In this document: in pieces, positions 6,913 through 14,460 of the stretch | How the letters are laid out: each line of letters opens with the position of its first letter | Position numbering within the stretch: the first letter of the stretch is position 1 | Source of the DNA: an uncultured Eubacteriales bacterium | GTDB taxonomy: Bacteria; Bacillota; Clostridia; Oscillospirales; Oscillospiraceae | NCBI GenBank assembly: GCA_900547315.1 | Contig: URGI01000047.1 | Span: 1-15,293, forward strand | Length of the DNA stretch: 15,293 nt | Direction: 5' to 3' | The notes under the pieces: generated by a model | What the model saw: the letters and a program-made list of their open reading frames with translations, nothing else | Database searches by the model: none | What the model was told of the DNA's origin: nothing | Made by a program: the position numbers and the translations under genes

Positions 6913-6956
6913 ATCAAGGCGTGGGCGGTATGCCGCTCACGCCTTGATGTTTTTTT
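6913..6956 (+). terminator. Strong plus-strand intrinsic terminator
   Basis: A 16-bp stem (ATCAAGGCGTG plus GGCGG, paired with CCGCT plus CACGCCTTGAT, one G-U) with a TATG loop is followed by seven T residues (6950-6956). It would stop plus-strand transcription coming from the element remnant before it runs antisense into araD. On the minus strand the stem is not followed by T residues, so it is a poor end for the araD transcript, although araD stops only 12 nt away. Confidence 0.88.
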
Positions 6957-6967
6957 AGCTTTACCTC

Positions 6968-7657
6968 TCAGTTCTGGCCGTAGTAGGCGTTTTTGCCGTG
7001 CTTGCGGAGATAGTGCTTGTCCAGAAGCTCCTGCTGCATGTGTCCGCTGTCGGGGTTGAGCATCATGGTGTGCCAGTCCATGAAGGCGACCTCCTCCATC
7101 ACAACGGCGTTGTGCACCGCCTCCAAGGCACCCTTGCCCCAGGCGAACGGACCGTGCGAATGCACCACGACGCCGGGAACAGCGGCGGGGTCAGTGCAGG
7201 CAAAGGTTTCGATGATGACCTTGCCGGTCTCCTTTTCGTATTCGCCCGCGATCTCATCGGGCGTCATGAGGCGGGTGCAGGGGATGTCACCATAGAAATA
7301 ATCCCCGTGCGTCGTGCCCATGGCGGGAATATTGCGCCCAGCCTGAGCGAACGTAGTCGCCCAGCGGGAGTGCGTATGAACGATGCCGCCGCACTTGGGG
7401 AACGCCTTGTAAAGCTCCACATGCGTGGGGGTGTCGCTTGACGGCTTCCATTTGCCCTCAACGCGCGTACCGTCAAGGTCGACCACGACCATGTCCTCCG
7501 TCGTCATGCCGTCATACGGCACGCCCGACGGCTTTATCACGACAAGCCCGCTCTCCCGGTCGATACCGGAGACGTTGCCCCATGTGAATGTCACAAGGCC
7601 ATACTTCGGCAGCAGAAGATTTGCCCGAAGAACTTCCTCTTTCAGCTTTTCAAGCAT
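6968..7657 (-). CDS. araD: L-ribulose-5-phosphate 4-epimerase
   Basis: AraD interconverts L-ribulose 5-phosphate and D-xylulose 5-phosphate by a zinc-dependent retro-aldol reaction in the cytoplasm. The 229-residue protein aligns by eye along its whole length with Escherichia coli AraD (231 residues): LVTFTWGNVS (21-30), IKPSGV (41-46), SSDTPTH (73-79), HTHSRWAT (94-101), THGDYFYGDIPCTR (116-129), VVHSHGPFAWGK (165-175) and the end KHGKNAYYGQN. The zinc ligands appear as D75, H94, H96 and H168, and the catalytic acid/base residues as D119 and Y226. The ATG has AAGGAG upstream and lies 19 nt after the araM-type gene. Neither isomerase (araA) nor kinase (araB) is in the window, so its substrate may come from the AraM-type enzymes. 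The close relative UlaF/SgbE is possible, but the match to AraD is better. Confidence 0.93.
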   Translation of the reverse strand: MLEKLKEEVLRANLLLPKYGLVTFTWGNVSGIDRESGLVVIKPSGVPYDGMTTEDMVVVDLDGTRVEGKWKPSSDTPTHVELYKAFPKCGGIVHTHSRWATTFAQAGRNIPAMGTTHGDYFYGDIPCTRLMTPDEIAGEYEKETGKVIIETFACTDPAAVPGVVVHSHGPFAWGKGALEAVHNAVVMEEVAFMDWHTMMLNPDSGHMQQELLDKHYLRKHGKNAYYGQN

Positions 7658-7676
7658 ATTGCCTCTCCTTTTCTTC

Positions 7677-9035
7677 TCAATCGGTGCTGTTCGCCTTCTC
7701 TATCACCCGCGCAGCGAGCTTATCGGTGAGCCCGAGGTCGTACACGGTCTGGAAGACGGTGTAGCGTGCGCGTATCTCCTTGCAGTAACGGAACGTGTCC
7801 ATAAGCAGTTCATCGTCCACGCCGATGTCTGCCGGGGTGCAGGGACAGCCGATGTCCCGCAGAAGCGCGCGCACGGAGGAACTCTCCGGCAGGGTCTCAA
7901 GCTGAACGCGCACCGCATCCCAGCTGCGATGCATGCTGTCGATACGCGCGAGACGGCCTTCAATATTGTTTTTGCCTGCTTTCTGCTCCAAGGCAATGAC
8001 CTCGTCTGCCGCTGCACCGTAGTGGGCGCGTATCTCCAGCTCCCATGCCGCGGAGTTGTAAGCGCGCGCACTCTCGCGCGCCGCGTCGAAGTCTATATTT
8101 TCCTTGAGCAGCTCCTCAATGAGCATCAGAACCAGCACCGTCCCCACGGCGACCTGCTCGCCGTGCATCGCGGGGCGGATACCGCGCTGCTCAAGTATCG
8201 TCTCCCAATAGTGGGACATATGGTGCTCCGCACCGGAAGCGGGGCGGGAATCGCCGTAAAGGCTGATGGCGGCGCCCGAGAGGACGAGACCGCGCATGAC
8301 GCTGCCGAGTGTCTCCGGGTCGCGCTGCTTTATCTTCGGGGCTTCCTTTATCACATCCGCCACACATTCGCGCACGAGCGTGACGATATTATGGCAGTAA
8401 TGCTCCCCGTTTATTATCCGCGCAAGCTCCCAGTCATTGAGGCAGGTGAGCTTGCCGATGAGGTCGCCGAAGCCCGCGACGGTCATGCGGTAAGGCGCGG
8501 TCTTGAGGATATCCGTGTCACCGATGATGACCTCGGTGCAGTGGGCGGGCATGGTGGCCTTGAGGTTGTTGACATTCATGATGCCGATGGAAGCGGCAAA
8601 GCCGTCCATCGGTGCGCCGGTGGCGACAGTGAAGCACGGCAGCTTGAGCTTGAAGCTGGAATAGCGCGTCATGTCGGTTATCGATCCCGTGCCGACGCCG
8701 ATAATGAGTTTGCAGTCGTCCGGCTTATTTATCACGATCTCGCCGAGTGTCGCCTCGTCAAAGCCAAGGTGCGTTAACGTATGCTCTGCCGCAGCGATGC
8801 CAGCCGTCTGCATAAGCTCCATGCAGCGCGCGCCCGCGATCTTGTAGGTTATCTCATCGCAAAGGACGAGCGGATGGGCATAGCCCAGACTTTTCACATA
8901 GTGCGGCAGGCGCTCGATCGCGTCCGCACCTATTTCCACGCCCTTTATGGGCACATAATGCGTCCTGCCGCAGTCGCACTCTAACTTTATGTTGAGGTAT
9001 TTTGAAAGCTCCTGCGGCGTATCGTACATTTTCAT
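7677..9035 (-). CDS. araM: AraM-type NAD(P)-dependent glycerol-1-phosphate dehydrogenase (first copy)
   Basis: This belongs to the dehydroquinate synthase/iron-alcohol dehydrogenase fold family. Its characterised members reduce dihydroxyacetone phosphate to sn-glycerol 1-phosphate. The 452-residue protein has an N-terminal CDCGRTH motif (20-26), a nucleotide-binding loop GVGTGSITDMTR (113-124), TGAPMDGFAA (139-148), GFGDLIGK with metal ligand D191, SRPASGAEHHMSH (263-275) and AMHGEQ with H291. These match Bacillus AraM (GSGTIHDI, FGDMLGK, SRPASGGEHHISH, LHGAKVG). I start at the ATG at 9035, preceded by AAGGGGAG at 5-6 nt. The open frame extends upstream only through a hairpin region. araD follows after 19 nt. 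An alternative polyol-phosphate substrate is plausible here (inference). Confidence 0.88.
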   Translation of the reverse strand: MKMYDTPQELSKYLNIKLECDCGRTHYVPIKGVEIGADAIERLPHYVKSLGYAHPLVLCDEITYKIAGARCMELMQTAGIAAAEHTLTHLGFDEATLGEIVINKPDDCKLIIGVGTGSITDMTRYSSFKLKLPCFTVATGAPMDGFAASIGIMNVNNLKATMPAHCTEVIIGDTDILKTAPYRMTVAGFGDLIGKLTCLNDWELARIINGEHYCHNIVTLVRECVADVIKEAPKIKQRDPETLGSVMRGLVLSGAAISLYGDSRPASGAEHHMSHYWETILEQRGIRPAMHGEQVAVGTVLVLMLIEELLKENIDFDAARESARAYNSAAWELEIRAHYGAAADEVIALEQKAGKNNIEGRLARIDSMHRSWDAVRVQLETLPESSSVRALLRDIGCPCTPADIGVDDELLMDTFRYCKEIRARYTVFQTVYDLGLTDKLAARVIEKANSTD

Positions 9036-9056
9036 ATATTCTCCCCTTTCAGGTGA

Positions 9057-9096
9057 TTTCCGCCGGCGTTCACGCTCACGGTGAGCGCCGGCGGAA
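9057..9096 (-). repeat. G+C-rich inverted repeat before the araM ribosome binding site
   Basis: The arms TTTCCGCCGG / CCGGCGGAA and CGCTCAC / GTGAGCG form a long stem interrupted by a 6-nt bulge, ending about 10 nt before the Shine-Dalgarno of the araM-type gene. It is not followed by T residues on the minus strand. It could protect the downstream mRNA end or tune translation of the araM and araD pair. Confidence 0.6.
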
Positions 9097-9116
9097 GTCA
9101 CCGCGGCGGCGGTCCT

Positions 9117-9149
9117 TAAAACATAAGCCCGCATAAAGCGGGCTTATGT
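9117..9149 (-). terminator. Terminator or attenuator after the binding-protein gene
   Basis: A perfect 12-bp stem (ACATAAGCCCGC / GCGGGCTTATGT, 5-nt loop) is followed on the minus strand by TTTT and an A/T-rich AAGG. It lies 25 nt past the stop of the substrate-binding protein gene. It is placed inside the gene cluster, so it probably reduces read-through into the araM and araD genes while leaving the transporter genes highly expressed. The T-run is short, so partial termination is likely. Confidence 0.75.
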
Positions 9150-9174
9150 CGGTTAGATATTACAGCTCTGCCTA

Positions 9175-10299
9175 TCAGCCCTGAACGGCGGCGAGGTGCT
9201 CGTTCCACTTGGCAAGAAGGTCAGCCTTCTGCGCGGTCAGAGTGGGGACGTCACGGGTGACCCAGGTGATGTCGCTGGACGCCTTGAGCCATGCGTTCTC
9301 GGGAGAGGTGTAGTTGGCGTTGGTGAAGCGGAGAGTGCCCTGCATGTACTCTGCCATGGCGCTCTGACCCTCAGCGGAGGTGACCCAGTTGACGAAAGCC
9401 TTTGCAGCTGCCATGTGGGGAGCACCCTTGACGATCGCAACACCGAAAGCAGAGGCGGAAGTGCCGTTGGAGGGGTAGCGAACCTCGGTGACAGCCTCAG
9501 TGCCGAGCTCGGCTGCGCTCTGGTTGAGCTTGATCGCACCGTCCTCGTAGGTCAGGCCGACAACGTACTCACCGTCAGAGACGGAGTTGAAGCAGACGGA
9601 AGACTTCTCAACAACGACCATGTTCTCAAGGAGAGCGTCGATGTAGTCCCAAGACTCCTGAGTGTCAACGCCGTAAACGGAGAAGATGTTGCAGAGGTTG
9701 TTCCATGCAGCGGAGGAGCTGTTAGGATCGGAGAAGACGATCTTGCCCTTGAGTTTGGGGTCGAGGAGGTCTTCGTAGGACTGGATGTTCAGACCGAGTT
9801 CCTTCTCAAGCTCGGTGTTGACGCAGAAGCAAACGGTGGAGAGGTGATCCATGCTGTAAAAGCCGTTGGGGGTGCTGTAGCCTTCCATCTGCTCGTCGTC
9901 GTTGTCAGAGACCCATGCTTCGAATATCTCGGCGTACTTGTCGCCGTCGGAGTCAGCAAGGCCACCCCAAGTAACGTCGCCCTGGGGGTTGCCGGCTTCG
10001 GCCTGAATCTTCGCGGTGAACTCACCGGCGGAACCGGAGATGACCTCGATCTCGATGTCGGGGTACACTTCGTTGAAGCAGGTCTTGAGAGCATCAAGGT
10101 CGGCTTCAGTCATGGAGGAGTAGAGGACGAGGGTGTCGCCCAGGTCTTCCTCGACTGCCGCGTCTTCGGCGGGAGCCGCTCCGTCAGCAGCGGGGGCGTC
10201 ATTCTTAGCGGGCTGTTCGGCAGGTGCTGCGGACTGTCCGCAGGCGCACAGTGCAAAGATCATGCAAAGCGCCAGTACGAGTGCTAGGATTTTCTTCAT
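9175..10299 (-). CDS. ABC transporter substrate-binding lipoprotein (FbpA/AfuA-like)
   Basis: The 374-residue protein has a lipoprotein signal (lipid Cys at 20 in LCAC) and an Ala/Pro/Glu linker (22-52). A two-lobed binding domain of the ferric-iron/sugar-phosphate/polyamine cluster follows, starting at DTLVLYSS. Landmarks are LYSSMTEADL (59-68), SGSAGEFTAKIQAE (88-101), LLDPKLKGKIVFSDP (178-192), YPSNGTSASAFGVAIVKGAPH (275-295) and the TSAEGQ element near the C-terminus. I see no Tyr-Tyr pair of the ferric-binding proteins; instead Ser-rich loops (Y60-S62, S194-S196, S277-S281) could hold a phosphate. A sugar or polyol phosphate is therefore more likely than iron (inference from family and operon). 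AAGGAG precedes the ATG, 69 nt after the permease gene. Confidence 0.92.
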   Translation of the reverse strand: MKKILALVLALCMIFALCACGQSAAPAEQPAKNDAPAADGAAPAEDAAVEEDLGDTLVLYSSMTEADLDALKTCFNEVYPDIEIEVISGSAGEFTAKIQAEAGNPQGDVTWGGLADSDGDKYAEIFEAWVSDNDDEQMEGYSTPNGFYSMDHLSTVCFCVNTELEKELGLNIQSYEDLLDPKLKGKIVFSDPNSSSAAWNNLCNIFSVYGVDTQESWDYIDALLENMVVVEKSSVCFNSVSDGEYVVGLTYEDGAIKLNQSAAELGTEAVTEVRYPSNGTSASAFGVAIVKGAPHMAAAKAFVNWVTSAEGQSAMAEYMQGTLRFTNANYTSPENAWLKASSDITWVTRDVPTLTAQKADLLAKWNEHLAAVQG

Positions 10300-10329
10300 T
10301 TTGGTTCTCCTTTTTTTGATATATTCCCG

Positions 10330-10343
10330 GATGCATTTGCATC
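10330..10343. promoter_or_regulatory. Inverted repeat GATGCA-TT-TGCATC between permease and binding-protein genes
   Basis: A perfect 6-bp inverted repeat lies 30 nt upstream of the binding-protein ATG. It shares 12 of 14 bases, in the same orientation, with the site at 15248-15261 upstream of the first cluster gene. It may be an operator repeated within the cluster, or chance; no regulator is encoded in the window. Confidence 0.3.
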
Positions 10344-10368
10344 TATTGGGCGGTCGTGTGCTGGAGGA

Positions 10369-12021
10369 TCAGAGCTGTATATCGTCCTCGGACTTGCTTA
10401 TCGCCATGTAGAGGAAGAGGCTCAGTGCGGTGATGACGGTGAGGATGGCCGCAAATGCTGCTGCCGTGCCGTATTCGCCGCGTCCGATGTAGATATACGC
10501 CTGCATGGTGAGGGTGGTGGTCTTGTTGCTGTAAAGTATGACGGAGCTCGACAGCTCTGTCACGATGGCGACCCAGCTGAGGATCGCGCCGGAGAGGATA
10601 CCGTTTGACATCATGGGCACGGTTATCTTCACGAAAGTTTTCAGCTTCGACGCGCCGAGGCTTATCGCCGCCTCTTCTATGCTTATCGGGATCTGCATTA
10701 ATGTCGCTGTTGCCGAGCGTATCGTGTACGGCATACGGCGTATCGCAAAGGACATGATCATGATGGCCATTGTGCCGGTGAGGGCAATGGGCTTGGAGCC
10801 GTAGGCGATGAGCAGTGCGATGCCGATGACGGCGCCGGGCATGATGTAGGGGAGCATAGCAATAGTGTCAAGCGAGTGGTTGAGCGCGTTGTTGCGGCGC
10901 ACAACGAGGTATGCGAGCACGACCGCGATGACGATGATGACCGCAAGGGCGATGATGCCCATGACGAGCGTGTTGCGCGAGGCGAGCACGAGCTTTTTCT
11001 TCAGCGCGCTCTGGTAGTTGATAAGGGAGTACCCCACGCCGAAGAGCGAGCCTTTGCTGTTGCGGAAGCTGAGATAAATGATATATATCTGCGGGAGGAT
11101 CGCAATGGCGCAGAGAAGATAGCAGTACAGATGCATGAGAAAGCCGCCGAGACCCTTTGCATCCTTCTTCTCCACGGGGTGCAGGGTGTTGATAGAGAAT
11201 TTGAAGCGCCCTGTTGCCCACTTCTGGAGGAAGAATATCACGGCGGTGACGATGACCGCGATAATGGCGAGTGCGGCAGCAAAGTTGTAGTTTGCACCGT
11301 TTTCACCGAGATACTCATTATAAAGCAGCACAGGGAAGGTCTTGAAGCCCTCGCCGAGGATGGTGGGCGTACCGAAGTCGGCAAACGCCTGCATGAACAC
11401 CATGAGTGTAGCGGCGAGGATGGTGGGCATAGTGAGATGCAGCACGATGTTGAAAAGACGCTTCACACCGGTGCAGCCCATATTTGCCGAGGCCTCCATG
11501 AGGGTATTGTCAATGCTCTTGAAAGCACCGTTCATGTAGATGAACACGAGCGGGAAGAACTTGAGCGTCTGCGACAGGGCGATGCCGCCGAAGCCGTAGA
11601 TGCTGGGCAGGGTGATGCCGAGGGCGGTTTTGAAAAACTTTGTGATGACACCGCTGCGTCCGAGCAGCATGACCCACGAGTACGCGCCCAAAAACGGGGC
11701 GGACATGCAGCAAAGTATGCTGACGACGAAGAGGATTTTTGCGCCCTTGAGGCGGTAGAACGCATAAAAGTAAGCAAACGGAATACCGATCACGAGCGTG
11801 AGCACCGTGACAAAAATGGTGATCTTGAAAGAATTATAGATGGTGTCCACATAGTAGCTGTTGCTGAAAAACTTGTGGAACTGCTCCCACGAGAAGCTGC
11901 CGTCAGGCATGATGACTGCCTGCTTGATGACGCCGAACATCGGGTAAATGAGCACCGCGATGAATAGCACCAGCAGCAGCACAGAGACGATCAGCCAGCC
12001 GTCAAAACGTTTTTTGACCAT
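10369..12021 (-). CDS. ABC transporter permease, two fused transmembrane domains (FbpB/AfuB-like)
   Basis: The 550-residue membrane protein consists of two tandem binding-protein-dependent permease domains, as in FbpB-type transporters, so it builds the whole channel alone. Each half has about six hydrophobic segments: the first half at about 8-270, with a periplasm-type loop at 31-58, and the second at about 295-545. Each has an EAA loop that docks on the ATPase: LMEASANMGCTGVKRLF (174-190) and IEEAAISLGASKLKTF (448-463). The ATG has GGAGGAG at about 6 nt, overlapping the end of the ATPase gene, whose stop is only 14 nt away. It works with the binding protein and the ATPase on either side to import one solute. 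Confidence 0.95.
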   Translation of the reverse strand: MVKKRFDGWLIVSVLLLVLFIAVLIYPMFGVIKQAVIMPDGSFSWEQFHKFFSNSYYVDTIYNSFKITIFVTVLTLVIGIPFAYFYAFYRLKGAKILFVVSILCCMSAPFLGAYSWVMLLGRSGVITKFFKTALGITLPSIYGFGGIALSQTLKFFPLVFIYMNGAFKSIDNTLMEASANMGCTGVKRLFNIVLHLTMPTILAATLMVFMQAFADFGTPTILGEGFKTFPVLLYNEYLGENGANYNFAAALAIIAVIVTAVIFFLQKWATGRFKFSINTLHPVEKKDAKGLGGFLMHLYCYLLCAIAILPQIYIIYLSFRNSKGSLFGVGYSLINYQSALKKKLVLASRNTLVMGIIALAVIIVIAVVLAYLVVRRNNALNHSLDTIAMLPYIMPGAVIGIALLIAYGSKPIALTGTMAIMIMSFAIRRMPYTIRSATATLMQIPISIEEAAISLGASKLKTFVKITVPMMSNGILSGAILSWVAIVTELSSSVILYSNKTTTLTMQAYIYIGRGEYGTAAAFAAILTVITALSLFLYMAISKSEDDIQL

Positions 12022-12035
12022 AGCCTGCTCCTCCG

Positions 12036-13151
12036 TTATGCCTTCGCGCAGTCATTGCACACGCCGGTGAGTATGTTCTCCTCGCCGTCGGCAGTGAAGA
12101 GGTTGACTTTATCCGTGTTTATTTTCAGCTTTATCTCGCTCCCCGGTTCGATAATGCTGTCGATGGAGGACTCCTGGATTATCTCGACCTCCTCGCCGGA
12201 GGACAGGTGCACAAAGTAATGGGTGTTCAGCCCGAGGAACACGCAGTCATCCACGATGGCGGAGATACCCTCTGTGCTGTCACGGTCGAGCAAAAACTCT
12301 TCCGGACGCACGGACAAGGTGATCTCCTGCTCCTTCTGCTGCTCGGGGCGGACGGTATGTATCTCGGCGCGGTAGCCGGATAGCGTTTCAAGATAGGTCT
12401 TGCCGCCGTCGACGACGAGCTTGCCCTTTATCACGTTGGAGCGGCCGATAAACGTGGCAACGAAGAGGTTTGCCGGGCGCTGGTAGATGCTCTTGGGCGT
12501 GCCGACATGCTGGATGACGCCAGCATTCATGACAGCGATACGGTCGGAGACCGCCATGGCTTCCTCCTGGTCGTGCGTGACATACACGGTGGTGATACCA
12601 ACATTGTGCTGGATGTTCTTGATGACCGTGCGCATCTCAACGCGCAGCTTCGCGTCAAGGTTGGACAAAGGCTCATCCATCAGCAGAACGTCCGGCTCGA
12701 TGCACAGTGCACGAGCGAGCGCGACGCGCTGCTGCTGACCGCCGGAAAGGCGCTCAGGCATACGGTCGGCGTACTGGTCGATCTGCATGAGCTTCATGAA
12801 CTTCTCGGACTGGGTCTTTATCTTGTCCTTGGGGAACTTCTTGTTTTTCAGGCCGAACTCAACGTTCTTTCTGACGGTATAGTGCGGGAAGATGGCGTAG
12901 TTCTGGAAGACCATGCCAATGTTGCGCTTGGCAGGGTCAAGGTCGTTTATGCGCTTCTCACCGAAGAAGAAGTCGCCGCCCTCGATGCTGTTGAAGCCCG
13001 CGATCATTCTCAGAAGTGTGGTCTTGCCGCAGCCGGAGGGACCAAGCAGCGTGAAAAACTCGCCCTCTCTAATGTCAAGGCTCAAATCGGGAATGATGAC
13101 ATTGTCACCGTACTTTTTAAGAGCGTGTTTTATGATGATCTCTTCACTCAC
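12036..13151 (-). CDS. ABC transporter ATP-binding protein (FbpC/PotA-like)
   Basis: The 371-residue ATPase powers the import system. Visible motifs are Walker A GPSGCGKT (37-44), Q-loop Q83, the signature LSGGQQQR (135-142), Walker B VLLMDEPLSNLD (155-166) and H-loop H193 in VTHDQEEA. A C-terminal TOBE-type regulatory domain (about 240-371) follows, as in the PotA/FbpC/MalK families. The start is GTG at 13151: AAGGAGAG lies about 9 nt upstream, and no ATG nearby would keep the conserved N-terminal strand. It is separated from the preceding dehydrogenase gene by about 30 nt and from the permease by 14 nt, hence part of the same transcript. Substrate specificity cannot be read from the ATPase itself. 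Confidence 0.95.
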   Translation of the reverse strand: MSEEIIIKHALKKYGDNVIIPDLSLDIREGEFFTLLGPSGCGKTTLLRMIAGFNSIEGGDFFFGEKRINDLDPAKRNIGMVFQNYAIFPHYTVRKNVEFGLKNKKFPKDKIKTQSEKFMKLMQIDQYADRMPERLSGGQQQRVALARALCIEPDVLLMDEPLSNLDAKLRVEMRTVIKNIQHNVGITTVYVTHDQEEAMAVSDRIAVMNAGVIQHVGTPKSIYQRPANLFVATFIGRSNVIKGKLVVDGGKTYLETLSGYRAEIHTVRPEQQKEQEITLSVRPEEFLLDRDSTEGISAIVDDCVFLGLNTHYFVHLSSGEEVEIIQESSIDSIIEPGSEIKLKINTDKVNLFTADGEENILTGVCNDCAKA

Positions 13152-13181
13152 TTGTGCTCTCTCCTTTACATTTGTTGTATA

Positions 13182-14444
13182 TTATTCGATTTCGTATATC
13201 TTCATCATCCGGCGCGTTCTCATAAGCGTCAGACGATTACGCACAAGGGGTGAATTTTTCAGCAGTGCGGGAAGTTCGCTCTCCTCCACACCGATGGAGG
13301 CTAGGTCACGCTTCGCGTCCAGCATCTCCAGAAGCCCGTAAAGGTACTCCTCCGTCGGGAGCTCGTCAATTATGTGCCGCAGCTCGCCCCAGCTTGCGCT
13401 GAGCTTTTCGCGGCTCACCTTTGCAAGGCAGTCATTTTCATTTTCTTTTATCAGCGAATCAGCCAGCCGCCCGCCGAAGAACTTGCGGAAATGCTCCTCC
13501 GGCACGGGGGCGTAGTCGGTTATGTACGGGGTTATATCCTCTATCTTTGCAAGGCGCTTATATTCGCGCACCGCAATGAGCGAGCCGACGCCAGTCTTCT
13601 CTCCGTGCATGGCGGGGAACTTTACCGGGAATGCCTCCGGCTCCATCTCTATCATGTGGGATATATGATGCTCCGCGCCGGAGGCGGGGCGAGAATTGCC
13701 CATCATCTGCATTGCGATGCCGCTCATGATGAGCGCGTAGGTCACATCGGCGTAGGCGCTCTCCTCGCCGCGGGCAATGCCGGGGACGCTCTGCATGACT
13801 GTGTCGGCGGCATCCTGCATTATACTATAAATTTTTTCACAAAGCAACTCGTTAGTGAGGACGTGCGCCATTTTCCAGTCGGCAAGGGCGGTGTATTTCG
13901 CCATAATGTCTCCCACGCCGCTGCGCACGAGCTCCATGGGAGCGTTCTTGATGATCTCCGTGTCTGCCAGCACTATCTCCGGCGCGACGGCGGGCAGCGT
14001 CTTTTTGAAGCCGTACCACGTCATTGCAGCGACGGTGCTGCAGAAGCCGTCCACGCTCGCGCCTGTCGGGCAGGAGACGAAGCGTATGCCGCGCTCGTGC
14101 GCGCAGAAGCGCGCGATGTCGTGAATGGTGCCGCTGCCGACGGCGACAATTACTTCCACATCGCCCTCAAGCTTCGCGAGCACCTCCGCCGTGGATATCT
14201 CGTTCGCGTGCAGCCCAGTCGGGTCAAGCACAATCTTCTGCTCGGCGCGCGGATGCCTGTCCGCCGTGGCGGCATAGGAGTTTTCACCGTAGAGCGCGCA
14301 GCGCTTACCCGTGACACCGAACTGCGCCATGTACTTCTCAAACTCAAAAAGGCAACCCGGCTCTATCACCGCGGCACGGGTCTCCATGGTATGCTCGCGT
14401 CCGCAGGCGCATTTTCCGGCGTACTTGCTGCAATCTATAAACAT
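13182..14444 (-). CDS. AraM-type glycerol-1-phosphate dehydrogenase (second copy)
   Basis: The 420-residue protein is a second member of the same family as the dehydrogenase at 7677, clearly divergent from it. It has CACGREH (12-18), the nucleotide loop AVGSGTIHDIARF (101-113), TGASVDGF (127-134), GVGDIMAK with metal ligand D179, SRPASGAEHHISH (251-263) and AMHGEKTGVG with H280. All metal and cofactor motifs are intact, so it should be active. Its GSGTIHDI loop is identical to that of Bacillus AraM, while the other copy has GTGSITDM. A GAGGAG site lies about 9 nt before the ATG, and the HAD gene ends 16 nt upstream. Two paralogues in one cluster suggest different substrates, or oxidation and reduction of related polyol phosphates (inference). 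Confidence 0.88.
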   Translation of the reverse strand: MFIDCSKYAGKCACGREHTMETRAAVIEPGCLFEFEKYMAQFGVTGKRCALYGENSYAATADRHPRAEQKIVLDPTGLHANEISTAEVLAKLEGDVEVIVAVGSGTIHDIARFCAHERGIRFVSCPTGASVDGFCSTVAAMTWYGFKKTLPAVAPEIVLADTEIIKNAPMELVRSGVGDIMAKYTALADWKMAHVLTNELLCEKIYSIMQDAADTVMQSVPGIARGEESAYADVTYALIMSGIAMQMMGNSRPASGAEHHISHMIEMEPEAFPVKFPAMHGEKTGVGSLIAVREYKRLAKIEDITPYITDYAPVPEEHFRKFFGGRLADSLIKENENDCLAKVSREKLSASWGELRHIIDELPTEEYLYGLLEMLDAKRDLASIGVEESELPALLKNSPLVRNRLTLMRTRRMMKIYEIE

Positions 14445-14460
14445 CTTTCAACGCTCCTCT

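Noticed and set aside
5408..6967. CRISPR array or defence island in the remnant region
   Set aside because: There are no regularly spaced direct repeats and no cas or defence-type domains.
7425..8777. Plus-strand open frame of 450 codons opposite araD and the first araM-type gene
   Set aside because: It covers two conserved minus-strand genes and their gap and has no recognisable motif or initiation signal.
9196..10287. Plus-strand frame of 363 codons opposite the binding-protein gene
   Set aside because: It mirrors the lipoprotein gene almost end to end; the Gly/Val/Asp-rich translation is a codon-bias shadow.
10876..11967. Plus-strand frame of 363 codons opposite the permease gene
   Set aside because: It is extremely His/Glu/Asp-rich, as expected from reading hydrophobic codons backwards, and has no start signals.
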